A stretch of DNA of 64,000 nucleotides, taken from Symsagittifera roscoffensis (lineage: Eukaryota > Xenacoelomorpha > Acoela > Convolutidae). The stretch covers positions 17,925,639 through 17,989,638 of the forward strand of contig NC_087067.1 in assembly GCF_963678635.1 (NCBI RefSeq), in the 5' to 3' direction. The translations under genes and the position numbers were made by a program. Position 1 is the stretch's first letter; each line of letters opens with the position of its first letter. Below are positions 33,801-43,369 of this stretch, piece by piece. The notes below the pieces were generated by a model that saw only the letters and a list, made by a program, of their open reading frames with translations, was not told where the DNA came from and did not search any database.

Positions 33801-36800
33801 AAAATGCATGTAAATATTTCATGGCATAACGTGATGTCAGACTTTGAACTTATAATTGGAGCTTTGATACTCACATCAAATCTCTGCGCAGCTAGATGGT
33901 CGCACTTAGGCAGAGGGTACTTGATGTTGAAGAAGTCAGACAGGAACTGCAGCGCCTTCACTGATATATCAGCAGAAGCCTGGAAATGGGAACATGATAA
34001 AAAGAATTGATATTTTCATGTCAAAATTAACGCAGAACACTAAAATTACACCCAAGTTACTGCAAATTTTTATAATAAGCAACAATTCAAGCATCAAATT
34101 ATCATAGAAAAATTCCATTTATCGGGAGAACATTTCAAACTCGGAAAAAAAATCATTCATTGAGTTCATTCGTCTATACGACTCTCGTACCTCTTGAATT
34201 ACACGACGACTATCATTATCATGGTTCTTTCTTTCCTAAAAATTATTTTAAAAAACAACCTCGCACTCTTTTTTCTTCCCATGATTCCCATACACCCTAT
34301 GCACAGTTCCATTCTTGTCCACTCTCTCCACGTATTCATACATGCCCACACTGAAGGCCACCAGATAAGTGGACATGACAGGAGTGCGTGCAAACTTCAC
34401 AACCTGAATTGAAGAAAAAAAAACAGATTTATTACCAACATAACGGCTACCTTGAAGTAGTTATCATTACTTTCCAATTCATCCTATTGAGAGGGAAAAA
34501 TATAGCACTACATACAGCTCAGCAATCTAGGACAACGCAATTTTAACAGGTCAAGTACAACCAAATGGCATCTCAAACAGAGGTGGATCTAGAATGCCCC
34601 GAATGCGATCGGGTCATTGCTTCGATTAAAATGAAAATGTTGGTTTTTGATTGAATTTCCGATCTCTCCTAAAACAATACAAGACCCTTTGCCAAAAAAA
34701 TAGCGTCCTCGAGTAAATTATCACAGTCGTCACACTTTTCTTTTCTTTTTTCTGCTGTCGTCACCTTAAATGGGAAGGCAAATTCTCTCTCACCTTCCGT
34801 TTGTCGTTCTTTGGCAGTGGCGTGCAGGACAATTCATTCATGTTGCTCAGAGCAGTCAACTCCTTGTCTACAATTAGGCTGATGTCGAACTGTGCCTTGA
34901 GAGCTGGCTCGTCCCAGCAGGGAAACGCCCTCCTCGCATCTGTAGGCTCGAACTGAGTCAGAGCACAAAATTTGCCTTCGTGGGCTGAGTCATTTGACCT
35001 GTAAGAACAGTGAGATAAAAACTTGTTCTAAAAATTCATAGCCATACTGCGCATAAGTCTAGGGGTGGAACGCTTCCCCGAATTATTACACGAGTCAGCA
35101 AAACGGAGTCGTAATACTGCTTGTGGGAACGAGCTCAAATTTACGTCATTTTCAGTCTGGTTAAAAATTTTTTCGGATATCACATCTGTGGGTAACAAAG
35201 AAACTTTAAGTGCCATCATGCATTTGCTGCAAAGAAGCGCATAGGACAAATATATAGAAGCGCTTTTAGCGACTGTCACAAAAAGGGATTATTTTTATTT
35301 TCCCGTCCATCACGTTACTGCCTTCCGACCTATAGCAGCTACTCTGCCGGAGCACTCTGCGGCCATTGCTTATTTTTTTGATCAGGGTCGAAAACCCTGA
35401 ATACTTGTTCCTTGGCGTCGCGCCGGATCTGAAGCAAGCTCTGTACGAGCACAACTGTACAGCTACTGAAAAAATAAAATCTACTCCCAATTCTCGACCC
35501 TGGGGAATTCTGATGTTTGTGTGAGTTCCCCAAAACTTGTGAAAATGTGTTATTGTTGCCGAATGAATTTTGCGATGAAACGAAGAACCACATTTCAATG
35601 CAGCCACATTTAACCAAGAGTCACCTCTTATGGCGCACTTATCTGCAACAGATGACCAGTAATTGCCACCGGCGCCAGCCCTTACTTGCAGACCTGAGAT
35701 GTGTACAATGCGGCACAGTTATCTGACTAAACACATTTGTTTTATTTCAATACCAACTTATTCATTGTATGCCATAAGTTCAAAATTAACTCTGTCAAAA
35801 ACTTCCGTGTTTTGAATAAAGCAGTGATTCACGACTCCGATTTAAAATGTATCCAATGTTGTGCTGTTGTTTCATGGTTTATTCTTGTTTTTTGAACAGC
35901 ATCGAATTTAACTGAGTTGTCGTTCTTTACAACTGAAATGATTCCAAATTGTACAATTATTTTTCAGATCATTAAACATGTCACCATTCATATTTTCAAG
36001 GTACACGCTGTCAGAAGCTAAGCATCAAATACTCGTCGATTGTACCGATGTCCCGTTCGACAGTGTTCGGCGAGGAACAGAAACTTGAACTAAAGAAATC
36101 AATTAATAAAGTCCTGAAAGCTCTAAATGACAGATGGGTTCAATATTGTAGGCTGGTTCAAGCCGTCGAAGTATGACAACGATTTAGCGGAAGACATGCA
36201 TAGCAACAAAAACTGCATGTACAAAAACTGCGTGAGCAGGTGAAAATGTTGCGCTACAGTCAACCTGCAACGCAAGCAGCAGTCGACAATCAGCAGGCGA
36301 GTACCTCCACTACTGCAAATACTGAGTTGGCAACCAGCTTCTGAATCAACAATTGCAGAGAAACGTCCTCCCAAACCCACCCCCTCACAACAATCCAGCT
36401 GTTTCTTCATTTCTATTTGACGTCCTTGTGGGTGACTCTTTTTTCTGTCCTTTCGCTTTATGTAATATATTCTTTCCAGGTTGACAATCATGCCCGGATT
36501 TCTTTTGCCTCGGTTCACGTTCACGGAAGCTCGAAACACTGTACTCAAAAACTGCAAGATCACTTTTGAGAAAGCTCAAAATGGAAGTGACACAGATATG
36601 ACACGACTGCTAGTCGTATATTCGAACGGAAAAAAATTCACGGAGCCTATCAAAACAAAAAAAACTGGGAGCGACCTAATTCGTCGAACAAAGTGCGAAT
36701 TGGGTTGCAAAAGACATACGATAGGTTCGTTGTTTTTGACATACTGGGCGACAGCGACGTCTTTTGCATATTTACTGCAACTCCCCTGAAAGCCAGAACA

Positions 36801-39800
36801 GCCACGCGATATTTTCAACAGAAAACGCCGGGTTCGCCATGGAGGCTAATCAACGTATAAGTCAAAGGAAGGCTTTTCGAGTACAATAATTTTCTCCTCG
36901 CAACTGACCAGCCGTTCATTCCCGACAATACCAATGCACTAACTCACATAGTAAAGCCTCCTTACGACCTGGATAACACCACCGTCATGAAGTGGTTTGC
37001 CTTCAAACAAAAATTTCGGCTCTAAAAAGAGTTGCTGAGCATCCACGAGTTTTCTCAGGTTACCTATGTGACGGTTCCCCTGCGTGTTCTGATGACGATA
37101 AGACACGTGTTTGTGTTGAAAAACACTGGTTCTCTAGTGTCGCTATGTGTGGACGAATAGAATGTGAGAAAATGCAAGATCTACACAGTAAAGACTTCGA
37201 GGTGCCAAGATTTTAATTTGGATTTTGCAAGTTTCCGTCTTCGGTCGTTTTTTATTTCAGATAAGCCTCCACTGACCATAAAAATTTATAGCGACTTCAT
37301 TTACAAAGTCAGCGATCAGTAAAATGGTCGACAAAAACTAGCGCTGCCAGTAGCAGCCTTAGCCATGGCATCAATTGGACTTTTTTAAGGAGAAGGCTGC
37401 TACAGGCAGCGCTTGTTTTTGTCGACCATTGAATTGTTCTTTTTCGGGAAAGCCTTCGGTCAATGACAAAATTCTCTAATTTCAACGGTGTATGGCCTGC
37501 TGCAAACTGTTTGCAGCTTGCCAGACGGCCGAGCGATCGTTTTCTGCGATAAAGCTTCTCAAAATACATTTGAGATCGGCTATGAGGAAGACCGAGTGTC
37601 ATCCCCGGCTCTTTTGTGTATCTAACAAAGCTTATCATTGAGATGGGTAAGTCATTAAGCAATTCAGGTTCAAAAACCGACGTGATATGGAACATTTTAG
37701 TAGTACTTTTTCTAAACCTCTCCCCCAAAAAAACCTTGCTCACACCACTACCTTATTGCGATCATAGCAGACAGAAACAGATATTATACGTCATCTATCC
37801 ACCTGTAGTATCCACAGAGGAGGTCTGTGATGACTCCAGAGAACTCGAGAGTAAGATGGGCCTCACCAACACATAGACGCTCTTTGAAAGACACCACTAT
37901 CTAAACAGAGCACACCAAAAATTATAACGTTTAGATTTATTAAACAGTTCTGAAAGAAAAGATTCTAAGTAAGCTCATAGCGATGTCAGTCCTGTTCGTA
38001 GTGATGTATGAGATAGTTCCTGATAACGTCGTTTTCCCTCATGAAAACTGCTGTGTTTTACTGTGCTATTTTACTTTCCGTCTGTTATAAATAGGTAACC
38101 TTATTCCACTTGCCCTTTCTTCCTCTTTGAGATATTTGACTTCTCCCATCATGCACTTGTCGCCCTGACACAACACTGCCATGCCCACTTCCAGGTCAAG
38201 CGAGTTCAAAACCACCTCACTTGTCGGCTGCGAACAAACAAAACTCAATTAACAACGGCATAACTAATCTTAAGTGCTTGAACAACGAGGCGCCCCCAAA
38301 TAATCATTTCCCAACAAAAAACCCTCATTCCCTTTTAAAATGCCAAGTAGCTGCTCAAAAATACAACCTGCCAATATCGACTATTAGACTAATAGACCAA
38401 CAAGAAACCATGCTTACTGTGAATGCAGCACCAATAGGCCAATGGAGAACAATAATAAGTAACTAGCTCACGACTCGCACCTACATAAAAAAACGCCATA
38501 TCTCGAAAAACGGAGTGATTTGAGCAAATAGAAATAGAGGGCAGATGGATAACCCTATTCTGTTCGCTATAGGGTTAAAAATCCCACCATAGGGTTAAAA
38601 ACTTCAATACCTATTAGTTGTTTTAAATCAAGTTTTTCTGAAAAAGTTATTAATAAGAGAGAAAATATATTTCAAGATCGGTTAGTTTTTTTTAATTCAA
38701 GTTTCTGGAAAAAAACAGATAAAACTCACCACATCTCAAAATTGGAGGGTAAAATTCCAACGCCGATGTGTAACTGACAGGAACCCGCCTTAGGGTTGAG
38801 AATTTCTAGTTCTGTTAGCTTGTTTTTATATTTAAGTTCTTCAATCTAAAAAAAGGATAAAATCATAAAAAACGCCATATCTCGAAGAGCGAAATGATTT
38901 GAGCAGTCATACTTGGACATCAAATTCGCAACCCCTGAACGTACCTTGACAGCACCTCAATATAGGGTTGAGAACTCCCAGTTCGTCATTTTTTTTTGTA
39001 TTTAAATTTTTTGGGGAAAAAATCATATGAAACTCTATACCTAGAAAACCAAAGGGATTTGAGTCATGATAAATGGACGCTAGATTTTCAATTCTTGAAT
39101 GTATCCGGATAGAACCACACAACAGGGCTAGGTGATTTTTTTTTTTTCTAAAAAATTAAATGTAAAAAACTAACCGAGTTTAAATTTCTTAACCCTGTAG
39201 TGTGGTTCTATCCGGATATACTCAAAAATTGCAAGTCTAGCGTCCATTTATCATGGCTCAAATCCCTTTGGTTTTCTAGGTATGGAGTTTCATATGATTT
39301 TTTCCCCAAAAAATTAAGATATAAAAAAAACTGATGCACTGGGAGTTCTTAGAAAAAAAAGAAAAAATCACAAAGAACGCTATATCTCGAAAACCGAAAA
39401 GATTTAAGCAGTCATACTTGGACGCCGGATTCATCACCTATAAATGTACCCCGACAACACCCCACTATAGGGTTAAGAAATTTCAGTTCGGTTAGTTTTT
39501 AACATCTAAGCTTTTTGAAAAAAAAAATGAAAAAATGATGAACAACGCCATATCTCTAAAACGAAAAGAATTTGAGCAGTCCTACTTGGACGCCAGATTT
39601 GCAACCACTGAATTTACCCTGACAGTAACCCACTATAAGGTAGAGAAACTCCAGTTCGATTCGTTTTTTATACTTAAATTTATTGAAAAAATGAAAAAAC
39701 TATAGAAAACGCCATACCTAGAAAATCAAAAGGATTTGAGATGTTATACTTGGACGCTAGGTTTGCAGCTCTTGAGTGTATCCGGATAGCACCACACTCA

Positions 39801-41907
39801 AGGGTTAAGAAATTTAAATTCGGTTAGTTTTTTTACATCTAAGTTTTTGAAAAAAAAATGAAAAAATCACAAGATCGCTATATCTCGAAAACCGAAATTA
39901 TTTAAGCAGTCATACTTGGACGCCGGAATCATCACTTCTGAATGTACCCCGACAACACTCCACTATAGGGTTAAAAAATTTCAGTTCGGTTAGTTTTTAA
40001 CATCTATGATTTTTGAAAAAAAAAGAAAAAATCATGAAAAACGCTTTTTTCATGATTTTTTCATTTTTTTCACAAATCTTAGATGTTAAAAACTAACCTA
40101 ACTGAAATTTCTCAATCCAATAGCGGAGTGTTGTCGGGGTACATTCAGAAGTGATGAATCCGGCGTTCAAGTATGACTGCTTAAATCATTTCGATTTTCG
40201 AGATATAGCGTTCTTTGTGATTTTTTCATTTTTTTTTCAAAAACTTAGATGTAAAAAAACTAACCGAATTTAAATTTCTTAACTCTGTAGTGTAGTGCTA
40301 TCCGGATACACTCAAGAGCTGCAAACCTAGCGTCCAAGTATAACATCTCAAATCCCTTTGATTTTCTAGGTATGGCGTTTTCTATAGTTGAGCAGTCCTA
40401 CTTGGACGCCAGATTTGCAACACCTGAATTTACCCTGACAGTAACCCACTATAAGGTAGAGAAACTCCAGTTCGATTCGTTTTTTATACTATAGAAAACG
40501 CCATACCTAGAAAATAAAAAGGATTTGAGATGTTACACATAGACGCTAGGTTTGCAGCTCTTGAGTGTATCCTGATAGCACCCCACTATACGGTTGAGAA
40601 AATCAAGTTCCGTAAGTTTTTTATGTAAAAGCTTTTTGAAAACAAAATGAAACAATCATAAAAAACGCCATGTCTCGAAAACCATAAGTTTTTGAGCACT
40701 CATTCTTGGAAGCCAGATTTGCACTCGCTGATTGTACCCTGACAGCAACTGACTACAGGTTTGAGAAATTAAAAGACGGTTACTTTTTTTGTCTAAGTTT
40801 TTTGAAAAAAGAAATGAAAAAACATAAAAAAACGAGAAAACCAAAAAGATTTGAGCAGTCATTTTTGGACGCCTGTTTTGCAACCCCTGAATGTACCCTG
40901 ACAGCACCCCACTATAGGGTTGAGAATTTTAAAATAATTCAATAAATTGTGAAACAAAAAAATTGATAGTTTTACGTTGCGAATATAGGAAAAAATGTAT
41001 GAGTTAATGCATTCGCGCTCCCACAGATTTTGAAACGCTGCTTTTAGTCAACTTTTCAACTCTTGCAATGTCTCAACCTTTTAACAGAACAACAATATTA
41101 CGTTGAAAAAGCTTTAACATGTCAACATTGGGACTTCTTAATTAAGTGTCACATTAAACGCCAAATAAATACAGAGGCGAAGTTGCACTTCGCATACACA
41201 AGCAAAAATATGACCGAAAACGCTACTGAGAAAAACTGAATGCGTAAAGATTTGAGTCTACAAAATTTCAAGTGACTCACGCCAATTATGAGTCTACATA
41301 ACTGCTAAGTGACGAAAGCCAATTATGACGCAAGCCAATTATGACGCATTAGCAGTATCACTCAATTTGTAAAGAAATTTACCAACTAACATGCCTCAAT
41401 TCATAGAGCGGATGCATTTTAAATAGTATACGAAAAAGTTCATCAAAAACATCCGACCCTGCCCAGGTTCGAAACCTCTTATTTTGCTGCTGGTCTGCTT
41501 CCCTACCTCTACGCTACAGAACCATGATAACTTGAAGCTAAAGTGCTACTTGTAATATAAAAGTCTGTGATAATATCCTTAGCATTGGCTGTACTTATTG
41601 GCTGGATCAAAGTGAACACATTTTGTCGCAACAATTGCATCGCAGCAATATTTGTGTAATAATAGATAGATAAATAAGTAAGTAAGTTATAATTAAGTTA
41701 TTTTTGTAAAATGAATTTCAAAAACCGAAAACTAATAGCATGCGTAATCATCATCTTTTTACTGGTCCATACCTGGTTCACTTCCACCTCCACTTCCACT
41801 TTGCCTTTAAAGGTCAAACTGACCAGGTCAGAGTCCACAGTGAGGTCATACACTTTGGGAACAACAGTCGAGGGCAAGGCTTCGAACTTCATTTTCTCAA
41901 TGCTCAT
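24642..41907 (-). CDS. NPEPPS: puromycin-sensitive aminopeptidase (M1 family), complete, 12 exons
   Basis: Cytosolic/nuclear M1 zinc aminopeptidase that trims peptides from the N-terminus. Exons (reverse strand): 41907-41773, 38227-38075, 37900-37803, 34998-34794, 34403-34260, 33979-33875, 31014-30831, 28171-28014, 27745-27582, 27404-26745, 26442-26034 and 24890-24642. Phases agree throughout, giving about 887 residues, close to the human core without its N-terminal extension. Motifs: [19 protein letters not shown], exopeptidase site GAMENWG, zinc site HELAH with the downstream Glu in WLNEG, and Tyr in [11 protein letters not shown]. The C-terminal half is the helical ERAP1-C-like domain. One intron uses a GC donor. 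The gene spans 17 kb because introns 1, 3, 6 and 7 are repeat-filled. It converges on POLG. No break was seen. Confidence 0.95.
24891..26033. other. NPEPPS intron 11
   Basis: Short tandem repeats (cacatttcgcccct twice near 24,965; gcgaccaattattccgcg twice near 25,078), the family 2 copy, and on the reverse strand caggggcggatctaggatta near 25,870-25,890, resembling a transposon end. Confidence 0.5.
25290..25470 (+). repeat. interspersed repeat family 2 copy
   Basis: ggtaccacaaacaaccatcg followed by gcgtgatatatcataac and cagtcgtggttcgaac, colinear with the copy at 13.5 kb. Confidence 0.55.
26034..26442 (-). CDS. NPEPPS: NPEPPS exon 11
   Basis: Acceptor tttgctttag, donor GAG|gtaata, phase 0 at the end. 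[19 protein letters not shown] matches human HLDALLRGLVLGKLGKAGH. The remainder is the alpha-helical repeat region (e.g. [18 protein letters not shown]). Confidence 0.94.
26745..27404 (-). CDS. NPEPPS: NPEPPS exon 10 (large)
   Basis: 660 bases, acceptor ttattccag, donor GA|gtatgt. It begins [19 protein letters not shown] and FPMVSVEEM, matching human IAAVMNTWTKQMGFPLIYVE, and continues through the beta-sandwich and the first helices of the C-terminal domain ([18 protein letters not shown], compare VKLNLGTVGFYRTQYSS). Confidence 0.95.
27582..27745 (-). CDS. NPEPPS: NPEPPS exon 9
   Basis: Acceptor ttgattcag, donor gtcagt, phase 2. [19 protein letters not shown] carries the conserved Tyr that stabilises the transition state in M1 peptidases. 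[16 protein letters not shown] matches YLTKFQQKNAATEDLW. Confidence 0.95.
28014..28171 (-). CDS. NPEPPS: NPEPPS exon 8, ends at a GC donor
   Basis: Acceptor gctgtttag. It encodes [18 protein letters not shown] then [15 protein letters not shown] and ends [14 protein letters not shown]. The next bases are gcaagt, a textbook GC donor. Using it joins GHPSE to [13 protein letters not shown] in phase, exactly as in human [18 protein letters not shown]. Confidence 0.93.
29540..29635. repeat. inverted repeat in NPEPPS intron 7
   Basis: tcgaatgaggtggtttgccg and its complement ggagaaccacctcattcga flank a short loop, with nearby short repeats of ttgcgaatcacag type. Confidence 0.6.
30310..30690. repeat. 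facing family 2 fragments
   Basis: Forward fragment 30,310-30,440 and a reverse fragment 30,540-30,690 (including the complement of tgtattcgggtgtgtttta) face each other in NPEPPS intron 7. Confidence 0.5.
30831..31014 (-). CDS. NPEPPS: NPEPPS exon 7 with catalytic motifs
   Basis: Acceptor tgtttccag; the donor after GAA G is gtaatt. It holds [12 protein letters not shown] (peptide N-terminus recognition) and [17 protein letters not shown] (zinc ligands His, His; catalytic Glu) with the third ligand Glu in LWLNEG. All catalytic residues are intact. Confidence 0.97.
31484..32020 (-). mobile_element. fragments of MITE family 1 and repeat family 2
   Basis: MITE-1 tails gagtcaatgaacgcaatgag (31,485), gtcaatgagcgac (31,727) and gacagttggaaa...gtaaagaacgc (31,980). 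Between them is a family 2 block (tcacgactgaaagg...gatatatcactcgac). Too broken to set borders. Confidence 0.45.
33480..33797 (-). mobile_element. MITE family 1 copy in NPEPPS intron
   Basis: Reverse-strand copy: inner blocks ctgataattagaaactcca and gtgacctttacattctgctg, ending ctatataacag...cattacgttagtgactctt. It contains a near-perfect hairpin at 33,657-33,705. Confidence 0.6.
33875..33979 (-). CDS. NPEPPS: NPEPPS exon 6
   Basis: 35 codons, acceptor catttccag, donor gtgagt. It encodes [18 protein letters not shown] then [17 protein letters not shown], matching human AAKTLPFYKDYFNVPYPLPKIDLIAIADF. The next exon opens directly with the GAMEN motif. Confidence 0.92.
34260..34403 (-). CDS. 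NPEPPS: NPEPPS exon 5
   Basis: 48 codons in phase 0: [20 protein letters not shown] through [14 protein letters not shown], after acceptor tcaattcag. The donor is GAG|gttgtt, weaker than usual. It was chosen because it keeps the reading length equal to human between VRVY and LPFYKDYF. Confidence 0.88.
34794..34998 (-). CDS. NPEPPS: NPEPPS exon 4
   Basis: Acceptor gttcttacag, donor AAG|gtgaga. It encodes [19 protein letters not shown] and [19 protein letters not shown], nearly identical in order to human PSA around the substrate-binding N-domain. Confidence 0.95.
35978..36245 (+). pseudogene. accessory Cys-containing protein, remnant
   Basis: Starts [18 protein letters not shown], matching the family's LPRFTLTEA start, and later shows the WFKPSK-type region. 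Broken and much shorter than the family. A CAG acceptor-like site ends 10 nt before the ATG. Confidence 0.6.
36490..37216 (+). pseudogene. accessory Cys-containing protein, degraded copy
   Basis: Begins [16 protein letters not shown], with later ATRYFQ, MKWF and the Cys-rich SGYLCDG-type region recognisable. Broken, with a few breaks. Its ATG also follows a pyrimidine tract and CAG by 10 nt. Confidence 0.65.
37322..37430. repeat. long hairpin
   Basis: Arms aaatggtcgacaaaaactag (37,322 on) and its near-complement ending gtttttgtcgaccatt (37,430), about 38 bp each with a 32-bp loop. It lies between the element remnant and NPEPPS exon 3. Confidence 0.8.
37803..37900 (-). CDS. NPEPPS: NPEPPS exon 3 (short)
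   Basis: 98 bases, acceptor ctctgtttag, donor gtggat, ends in phase 2. It encodes [20 protein letters not shown], which fits human GTLKIDFVGELNDKMKGFYR and fills exactly the gap between exons 2 and 4. It lies 2.8 kb from exon 4, separated by inserted element copies. Confidence 0.82.
38075..38227 (-). CDS. NPEPPS: NPEPPS exon 2
   Basis: Acceptor ttcgcag. It encodes [19 protein letters not shown] through [21 protein letters not shown] (51 codons), matching human TNQIVMNCADIDIITASY. I chose donor AAA|gtaaaa because it keeps phase 0 with exon 3. An earlier donor (AAG|gttacc at 38,100) breaks phase. Confidence 0.8.
38480..40935. repeat. tandem repeat array (about 165-175 bp unit) with orientation switches, NPEPPS intron 1
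   Basis: About a dozen diverged units share cgccatatctcgaaaaccg, agcagtcatacttggacgc, atgtaccctgacagcacccc and cactatagggtt. Units run forward, reverse at about 39,130-39,340, forward, reverse at about 40,045-40,395, then forward to 40,935. The switches make two palindromes (centres near 39,140 and 40,045). Confidence 0.85.
41165..41530 (-). repeat. tRNA-derived SINE with hairpin tail, reverse strand
   Basis: On the reverse strand the head (tagcgtagaggtaggg, B box ggtttcgaacctg; 41,458-41,524) precedes the tail hairpin gcgaagtgcaacttcgc (41,177-41,193) and ctctgtattt. It lies in NPEPPS intron 1. Confidence 0.55.
41773..41907 (-). CDS. NPEPPS: NPEPPS exon 1
   Basis: Starts at ATG 41907 ([20 protein letters not shown]) and runs 45 codons to CAG|gtatgg. 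It matches human PEKRPFERLPADVSPINY and the first beta-strands. Met6 would be an alternative start. There is no transit-like extension upstream, unlike the long human isoform. Confidence 0.9.
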
Positions 41908-43247
41908 GGCTCACTTGTGTTCAGATCAGATCAGAAAGAAAGTTAGGTGTACTATATCGAGATGTTAAAAGATTTGGGTTAAAAACAAACTAAATCTGAA
42001 ACGAACATCAATATGTCACAATATGTTTCAACTTAAAAATTTTTCAAGCCGAAACAACGTAGTATTTTATATATATTTCATGAAGAAATTATGACGAGAA
42101 ATTGAATTAACAAGTTTTTGATCATATAATTACTATTTGTATACTATTACTATATCTACTATACACATTACAAAATATTTGAACATTGCATTAGTTTCAA
42201 GTCAAAATGTACAATAGGTATATCTGAACAGTAATATTGTGATTGTGACAACAAACGAGGTTCCAACAATCGTAATTCGGCCAAGCTTTTTAAGGCAAGA
42301 TTTTAAGCAAGATTTTAAGGCTCATTTTAATGCAAGTTTGGAAACATAAAATATCTTAAACTTTTTATCCTCGTTGAAACTAACCAGGTTCAAGAAACTG
42401 GTTCAGAACGTAACTTTCAAATGCTGCTGAGAACTCTCAAAACTGAGACAAGATTTGGAAAAAGAAAGCCCAAATTATGCCACCGAGTTGTGCTTCATCG
42501 TAGAAAATTGTTGCAAAGTGACCTCCAGAGAAAATCAGAAATCGACACCAACAAAAATGAGCAAGAAAACCATAAACTAAATGATTAAGATGTAAAAACC
42601 ACATCCTAAAAAGATAAAAAGATAGTTTTATTTAAAAAACAAGAAGATTCATCCAAAGACGATCGCGAGGCTACCATCGTGATCCCCAAGTCCCATCAGT
42701 CAGACATCCACGTATCTTGCGAAAAGTTCCTTAAACTATTGCTTTAAACTGAACGTGATTTGTTCTCAAGCTGATCTATAAGATATTGAGGTAGGTTTTG
42801 AAGTTCAACAAGGTTCCCATATAGACCACAGTAAAACGATCTGGATATCACTACGAAGACTTCAAAAAACGTCAGACATCAGATGCTTCTAAGACTAGGG
42901 GGACTATTTAAAAGAACTGGACTTATTCGAAAAGCCTACTACAGCCGTCAGCTATTCTTGACATTTGTACGCCAGTTTTGCGCCATTTTTTTACGTGCCC
43001 GGGGTAGGGGCCCCGAGGCGCGACTTATTGCAGAGTATATTTTCACCCGAGTTAGCATTTGGGAAGCTGATCTCGAAAACCAACCGTTGGTTTGCTCTGA
43101 AACTTTGCAAGTGTACCTGACTTAAGGAGAAGAGCAGACGATTTTTTCAATTTGTTTGAGCATCCGGGAAAAACGGTATAAAAAAGTAATACATGTGAAA
43201 ATAAATCATAAAAAACTGAAAAATCATTTTTTTGCAGCAAATTTAGC
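41908..43247. other. NPEPPS upstream region
   Basis: Promoter expected here but no clear element seen. 42,380-43,125 is GC-richer with short frames (80 codons at 42,883-43,125) and no recognised product. Confidence 0.4.
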
Positions 43248-43312
43248 GCAGATGGCCGAGCGTATCTGACGTTGTCTCCCAGACTGGGGAAACCAAGTTC
43301 GAGGCGCCTAGT
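43248..43312 (+). repeat. tRNA-like sequence at the left edge of the helicase array
   Basis: gcgcagatggccgagcgtat and aagttcgaggcgcc give A and B boxes. It ends about 45 bp before homology between the first two array units begins. Confidence 0.45.
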
Positions 43313-43369
43313 CAACAAAAAATACTTTTTCAGTTTTATACCCATCTCTTTAGATGCGTCTTCAGCAAG

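Larger units (their letters stand above)
31015..33874. other. NPEPPS intron 6
   Basis: MITE family 1 and family 2 fragments; a small run of gatcccat-type repeats at 32,055-32,145; an 87-codon + strand frame at 32,373-32,636 with no recognised similarity, taken as chance. Confidence 0.45.
35030..37260 (+). mobile_element. helicase/accessory-protein element, two partial copies in NPEPPS intron 3
   Basis: Contains a helicase C-terminal remnant (35,036-35,290), an accessory-gene remnant (35,978-36,245) and a further accessory copy (36,490-37,216), all on the + strand, opposite to NPEPPS. More diverged from the 43-64 kb copies than those are from each other, so probably older. Broken in several places. 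Confidence 0.7.

Noticed and set aside
36123-36579. 146- and 64-codon reverse frames
   Set aside because: Overlap the accessory-gene copies on the other strand and show no family features.
37309-37743. 144-codon reverse frame just beyond NPEPPS exon 3
   Set aside because: It crosses the 37,322-37,430 hairpin and does not match aminopeptidase. The true exon 3 is 37,803-37,900.
38480-40935. CRISPR-like array
   Set aside because: Units are about 170 bp, diverged and partly inverted in a eukaryotic intron; there are no short identical repeats with unique spacers.
43248-43312. Candidate functional tRNA gene
   Set aside because: A and B boxes are present but the acceptor stem does not pair; the same holds for the other tRNA-like sequences in the window.
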